A stretch of 7,630 nt of DNA from Candidatus Omnitrophota bacterium. Its GTDB lineage: Bacteria; Omnitrophota; Gorgyraeia; JABMRN01. A model generated the notes under the pieces. That model did no database searches, was not told the DNA's origin, and saw only the letters and a program-made list of their open reading frames with translations. The stretch lies in the NCBI GenBank assembly GCA_028702395.1, contig JAQVOV010000074.1:1-7630 (forward strand), in the 5' to 3' direction. Shown piece after piece: positions 4,945 to 7,630 of the stretch (within the stretch, counting starts at the first letter, position 1; each line of letters begins with the position of its first letter). Made by a program: the position numbers and the translations under genes.

Positions 4945-6531
4945 TTAACCGATCTTATCAAGCCTCGGAAATAACGGCTCACCTTTTTGAACCTTTGTTC
5001 CAACAGGTATTACAAGAGCCCCAAACTCTTCAGGATTAACATCACAAACCTTATTTGTCATTCCAAGTTGTTCCCACATTTTTTGTGCAGTTTCAGGCAT
5101 AAAAGGATATAAAAGCACAGCAGTTTTTCCTAACACCTGAACCAGTGTACCCATTATCAAAGCAAGTGCTTTTGTATTATTTTCTTTTGCACATGTCCAT
5201 GGCGCAGAAACTTCAATGAACTTATTGGCTCTTCTTACCGGATCCCATAACATACCTAAAGCTGTTTTAAAGTCTATTTTATTGCCGTCTATCTGAAGAA
5301 AAGAATCTACTTTCATACAAACATGTTCGTAACTATACATAAGTTCTGCATAAAGATCAACCGCTTCCTTATTGAGACAATCACTACCAATGTCAGTGGA
5401 TGGAACTATCCTTTCAAAATATTTTTCAACCATGTTAAGAGATCTATTCAAAAGATTACCCAGATCATTTGCAAGATCAGAATTATATTTTTCTATGAAA
5501 AGTTCTTCTGAAAAACTTCCGTCATATCCGAATTCCACTTGCGACAAAAGAAAATACCGTATAGCATCAACAGGGTATTTTTTAACATCTAAAAGATAAA
5601 TTGGATCAAGCACATTACCTTTTGATTTTGACATTTTTTCTTTCCCTACCATCCACCAACCGTGAGCAAATATTTTCTGAGGGGGTTTTTGACCTATTGC
5701 CATGAGCATGATAGTCCAATATATTGCATGGTGACGTATAATGTCTTTACCAATTACATGCATTACATTATCCCAATGATCATCAAAACTATCGCCCTTT
5801 TTATGTTTTAATCCTGAGACATAATTTGTTAAAGCATCAAACCAGACATATGAGACAAAATCCTTATCAAACGGAAGTTCTATACCCCATTTTAGTCTTG
5901 TTTTAGGTCTTGATATACAAAGGTCCTGAAGCTCATTACCATTTAAAAAACCAAGAACTTCATTTTTCCTGATATTAGGTTCAACTTGTATTTCATCTTT
6001 TTCGATCTTATCAACAAGCTCTTTTTTGTATTTTGACATTTTAAAAAAGTAATTTTTCTCATTTAAAGCATCCACTTTTCTACCGCAATCAGGGCATTTA
6101 CCATCAACTGCCTGTGTGTCAGACCAGAACATCTCACATGGAGTACAATAAAAACCTTTGTAAACTTCAGGATAGATATCTCCCTGATCATATATTTTCT
6201 GTAAAATATTCTGTACCTCTTTTTTATGATAATCTTCTGTTGTTCTTATGAAATGATCATACTCAATATTAAGTCGTTTCCATAAAGAAGTGAATTTCGG
6301 TATTATAGTATCAACAAAGTCCTTTTCTTTTCCTTCATCAAACCCTGCTTCAATTGAAGCTTTTTCTATTTTTATACCATGTTCATCAGTTCCTGTCATA
6401 AAAAATATATGTCTGGCTCTTTGTCTATAAAACCTTGTTATAGTGTCACACACTACTTGCGTATATGCATGCCCTATGTGTGGCGCCCCATTAACATAAT
6501 ACAACGGGGTCGTTATATAGTACTTTTTCAT
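4945..6531 (-). CDS. metG: Methionyl-tRNA synthetase, short form
   Basis: This class I synthetase of 528 residues charges initiator and elongator tRNAMet in the cytoplasm. HIGH is at 18-21 and KMSKS at 299-303. A four-cysteine zinc knuckle lies in the connective peptide (CTPC at 129-132 and CPDC at 146-149). The tail ends in the usual GTKVQKGEPLFPRLDK. The helical anticodon domain follows the catalytic core, but the C-terminal EMAP/Trbp111-like dimerisation domain of the ~650-residue enzymes is absent, so this is probably a monomeric form. The ATG (6529-6531) has AAAGGAG at 6536-6542, four bases upstream. The stop TAA at 4945-4947 lies in a CTGTTAAC (plus-strand) sequence just before repeat element E. 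Its placement after ricT and before tatD is the common bacterial order. Confidence 0.97.
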   Translation of the reverse strand: MKKYYITTPLYYVNGAPHIGHAYTQVVCDTITRFYRQRARHIFFMTGTDEHGIKIEKASIEAGFDEGKEKDFVDTIIPKFTSLWKRLNIEYDHFIRTTEDYHKKEVQNILQKIYDQGDIYPEVYKGFYCTPCEMFWSDTQAVDGKCPDCGRKVDALNEKNYFFKMSKYKKELVDKIEKDEIQVEPNIRKNEVLGFLNGNELQDLCISRPKTRLKWGIELPFDKDFVSYVWFDALTNYVSGLKHKKGDSFDDHWDNVMHVIGKDIIRHHAIYWTIMLMAIGQKPPQKIFAHGWWMVGKEKMSKSKGNVLDPIYLLDVKKYPVDAIRYFLLSQVEFGYDGSFSEELFIEKYNSDLANDLGNLLNRSLNMVEKYFERIVPSTDIGSDCLNKEAVDLYAELMYSYEHVCMKVDSFLQIDGNKIDFKTALGMLWDPVRRANKFIEVSAPWTCAKENNTKALALIMGTLVQVLGKTAVLLYPFMPETAQKMWEQLGMTNKVCDVNPEEFGALVIPVGTKVQKGEPLFPRLDKIG

Positions 6532-6553
6532 ATCACTCCTTTATAGGAAATTT

Positions 6554-6588
6554 AGCTATCAGCCTTCAGCCCTTAGCTGTCAGCTTTT
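6554..6588. repeat. Left heptamer arm of element F (ricT-metG spacer)
   Basis: Five degenerate heptamers read AGCTATC, AGCCTTC, AGCCCTT, AGCTGTC, AGCTTTT. The only complementary unit on the other side of the core is a single GCTGATA (6641-6647), so the right arm is either eroded or was displaced by the palindrome that follows it. ATTTAG (6550-6555) marks the outer edge, next to the metG ribosome site. Confidence 0.8.
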
Positions 6589-6638
6589 GGAAGATCCTAA
6601 AAGAAGTTTTTTAGAAAACTGTTATTTAGAACCTTCTT
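6589..6638. repeat. Core of element F with central hairpin
   Basis: GGAAGATCCTAAA (6589-6601) and TTTAGAACCTTCTT (6625-6638) are an imperfect inverted pair. Between them is a perfect six-pair hairpin AGTTTT-TTAG-AAAACT at 6605-6620. The 12-base TTTAGAACCTTC (6625-6636) recurs exactly on the opposite strand at 4862-4873 in element E, whose core has a like-placed GTTTT/AAAAC hairpin. This is the clearest view of the core layout of the AACSTTCC family. Confidence 0.75.
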
Positions 6639-6646
6639 TTGCTGAT

Positions 6647-6668
6647 ACCTGCCTGCCGGCAGGCAGGT
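6647..6668. repeat. 20-base perfect palindrome, copy 2, extended to 22
   Basis: The inner 20 bases (6648-6667) are identical to 3976-3995, and here one more A-T pair extends the symmetry. It follows the single GCTGATA unit of element F directly, just as copy 1 sits against an arm. Bases 6669-6684 continue TGCAATACGCCCCTAC, which looks like half of another palindrome whose mirror half is missing. Confidence 0.93.
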
Positions 6669-6693
6669 TGCAATACGCCCCTACAAAACCTCT

Positions 6694-6738
6694 TTCAGAA
6701 CGTTCCACACTTTTTCCTTTTACCTTTTTCCTTTTTAC
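6694..6738. repeat. AACGTTCC motif plus heptamer arm downstream of ricT
   Basis: TTCAGAACGTTCCA (6694-6707) is followed, after three bases, by four heptamers: TTTTTCC, TTTTACC, TTTTTCC, TTTTTAC (6711-6738). The array ends twelve bases before the ricT stop codon on the plus strand. Its units are the complements of the AAGTAAA and AAGGTAA words at 7578-7605 and 176-210. Together with 6554-6668 this makes the ricT-metG spacer a compound of two elements, like spacer A. Confidence 0.82.
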
Positions 6739-6750
6739 TTAAAATTCAAA

Positions 6751-7554
6751 TTAACCCTTATTTTCATTTCTTTTATCAACAAAAATATCGATATAAGCAC
6801 CTGCTTCTGTAATAACAGTGACCATTCTTTTCAAAGGATTAGTGCTAATAACAGTTCCTTTACCTTTATCTGTTTTTAACTCTTGCCCTATTTTAGGCAA
6901 TCCTTTAGAAAGTGCCTGATAACTACTATATTCATAACTTAAACAACACATTAATCTACCGCAAAGACCTGATATTTTTGCCGGATTCAAAGATAAATTC
7001 TGTGTTTTTGCCATCTTTATAGTAACACTATCAAAATCATTGAGGAATTTGGCACAACAAAGTTCTCTTCCGCAAGGTCCAAACCCGCCTAATATCCCAG
7101 CTTCATCTCTAACGCCTATTTGCTTCAATTCTATTCGTGCTCTAAAAGTATTAGCAAGATCTTTTACCAAATGTCTAAAATCCACTCTGCTTTCTGAAGT
7201 GAAATAAAAGATGATCTTTGAGCGATCAAAAGAATATTCTGCCTGCACAAGTTTCATTTCAAGTTTATGCTGATCTATTTTCTTATGGCATGAGCCCATA
7301 AGTTCTTTTGCCTTTTTTTTGTTATTTTCAATTTGCTTATGGTCCCAAGGATTGGTCTTTCTTATTATTTTTCTTAAAGGCTGCTCAACATCTTTTTCTA
7401 AAACCATTTCAGGTTCTACTATAACATGTCCATATTCCAGGCCTCTGTCAGATTCAACAATAACATAGTCACCTGCATGGAATTTAAGTCCATTTGCACT
7501 GAAACAATGGATACTACCCGCTTCTCTTAACCTTACCTGTATAACTTCTTGCAT
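6751..7554 (-). CDS. ricT: RicT/YaaT-like PSP1-domain protein
   Basis: This 267-residue soluble protein belongs to the PSP1 C-terminal-domain family. Its signature is two cysteine clusters, PCGRELCC (160-167) and GLCGRLMCC (196-204), in the conserved order. In Bacillus subtilis RicT (YaaT) joins RicA and RicF in a complex that carries 4Fe-4S clusters and promotes RNase Y-dependent mRNA maturation and phosphorelay activity; applying that role here is inference, because no RicA or RicF gene is in view. The N-terminal half has a basic, Lys-rich helix (about 60-105). The ATG (7552-7554) has AAAGGAG five bases upstream. The position ahead of metG matches the widespread holB-ricT-metG-tatD order, so a DNA polymerase III delta-prime gene may lie just past the right edge. 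Family is sure; function is less so. Confidence 0.9.
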   Translation of the reverse strand: MQEVIQVRLREAGSIHCFSANGLKFHAGDYVIVESDRGLEYGHVIVEPEMVLEKDVEQPLRKIIRKTNPWDHKQIENNKKKAKELMGSCHKKIDQHKLEMKLVQAEYSFDRSKIIFYFTSESRVDFRHLVKDLANTFRARIELKQIGVRDEAGILGGFGPCGRELCCAKFLNDFDSVTIKMAKTQNLSLNPAKISGLCGRLMCCLSYEYSSYQALSKGLPKIGQELKTDKGKGTVISTNPLKRMVTVITEAGAYIDIFVDKRNENKG

Positions 7555-7577
7555 TTGTTCTCCTTTATAATAATTTT

Positions 7578-7605
7578 AAGTAAAAAGGCAAAAGTTAAAA
7601 GTAAA
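7578..7605. repeat. Heptamer arm of element G, upstream of ricT
   Basis: Four heptamers read AAGTAAA, AAGGCAA, AAGTTAA, AAGTAAA. The array lies just outside the ricT ribosome site, where the other left arms lie. The last ten bases of the window, GTGGAATCTT after an AT-rich stretch, resemble the reverse of the GAACGTTCCAC motif, so the element seems to continue beyond the right edge. Its partner arm is not visible. Confidence 0.75.
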
Positions 7606-7630
7606 AAATCTGTTATCATTGTGGAATCTT

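Noticed and set aside
4727..4948. Plus-strand open frame rich in SVSVSVS and TDTDTHTDT
   Set aside because: It translates the hexamer arms of element E plus tatD antisense; there is no family resemblance.
7560..7630. Sigma-70 promoter upstream of ricT
   Set aside because: TATAAA lies on top of the ribosome site and the upstream TTGCCT-like hexamer is part of the heptamer array; the spacing would leave no leader.
1..7630. tRNA, rRNA or known riboswitch in the spacers
   Set aside because: No cloverleaf-like arms, CCA ends, T-box or TPP (THI) consensus could be seen on either strand; the spacers are taken up by the repeat elements.

Overview
The window is an AT-rich bacterial segment with eight protein genes, all on the minus strand, so it reads from the right edge to the left. 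In transcription order they are ricT/yaaT (PSP1 domain), metG, tatD, mtnA, thiL, a six-TM potassium-channel-like protein, tsaE, and the first 53 codons of tsaB, which runs off the left edge. No rRNA, tRNA, CRISPR array or transposase gene is visible.

Two conserved bacterial gene strings lie end to end. ricT-metG-tatD is a housekeeping string that often follows the DNA polymerase III delta-prime gene. thiL-tsaE-tsaB is the string that leads to the t6A tRNA-modification genes in Firmicutes and other phyla. mtnA has joined the second string, with one base between it and thiL, and a channel gene sits between thiL and tsaE. The proteins are intact and carry their catalytic motifs. Strong AAAGGAG-type ribosome sites, low GC and the spacer repeats suggest a candidate-phylum bacterium, perhaps Omnitrophota or a relative. 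That assignment is inference and not secure.

The striking part is the spacers. Apart from the mtnA-thiL junction, every gene-to-gene gap (about 130 to 290 bases) carries a composite repeat. Two arms made of tandem heptamers (hexamers in one gap) face each other as inverted repeats around a core. The heptamer differs from gap to gap, but the two arms of one gap use complementary versions of the same word: AAGGTAA/TTTTTAC, CCAGTGA/GGTCTCT, TATGTCG/TACGATA, TAGTGAC/CTAGTCA, GTGTCT/ACAGAC, and AGCTATC with a single GCTGATA. The cores fall into two families. One ends in TTYAGAACSTTCC one to three bases before an arm. The other contains a 19-base block present exactly, in opposite orientations, in two gaps. 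A 20-base perfect palindrome recurs in two gaps. Arms abut or supply stop codons on one side and end just before a ribosome binding site on the other.

The likely reading is a family of short non-coding, hairpin-forming intergenic elements that fill the spacers of a co-directional housekeeping cluster. They resemble in form the heptamer STRR repeats of cyanobacteria and REP/MITE elements. Their locus-private, mirrored heptamers are the candidate novelty. Whether they act in RNA processing, in recombination or only as selfish DNA cannot be told from sequence alone.
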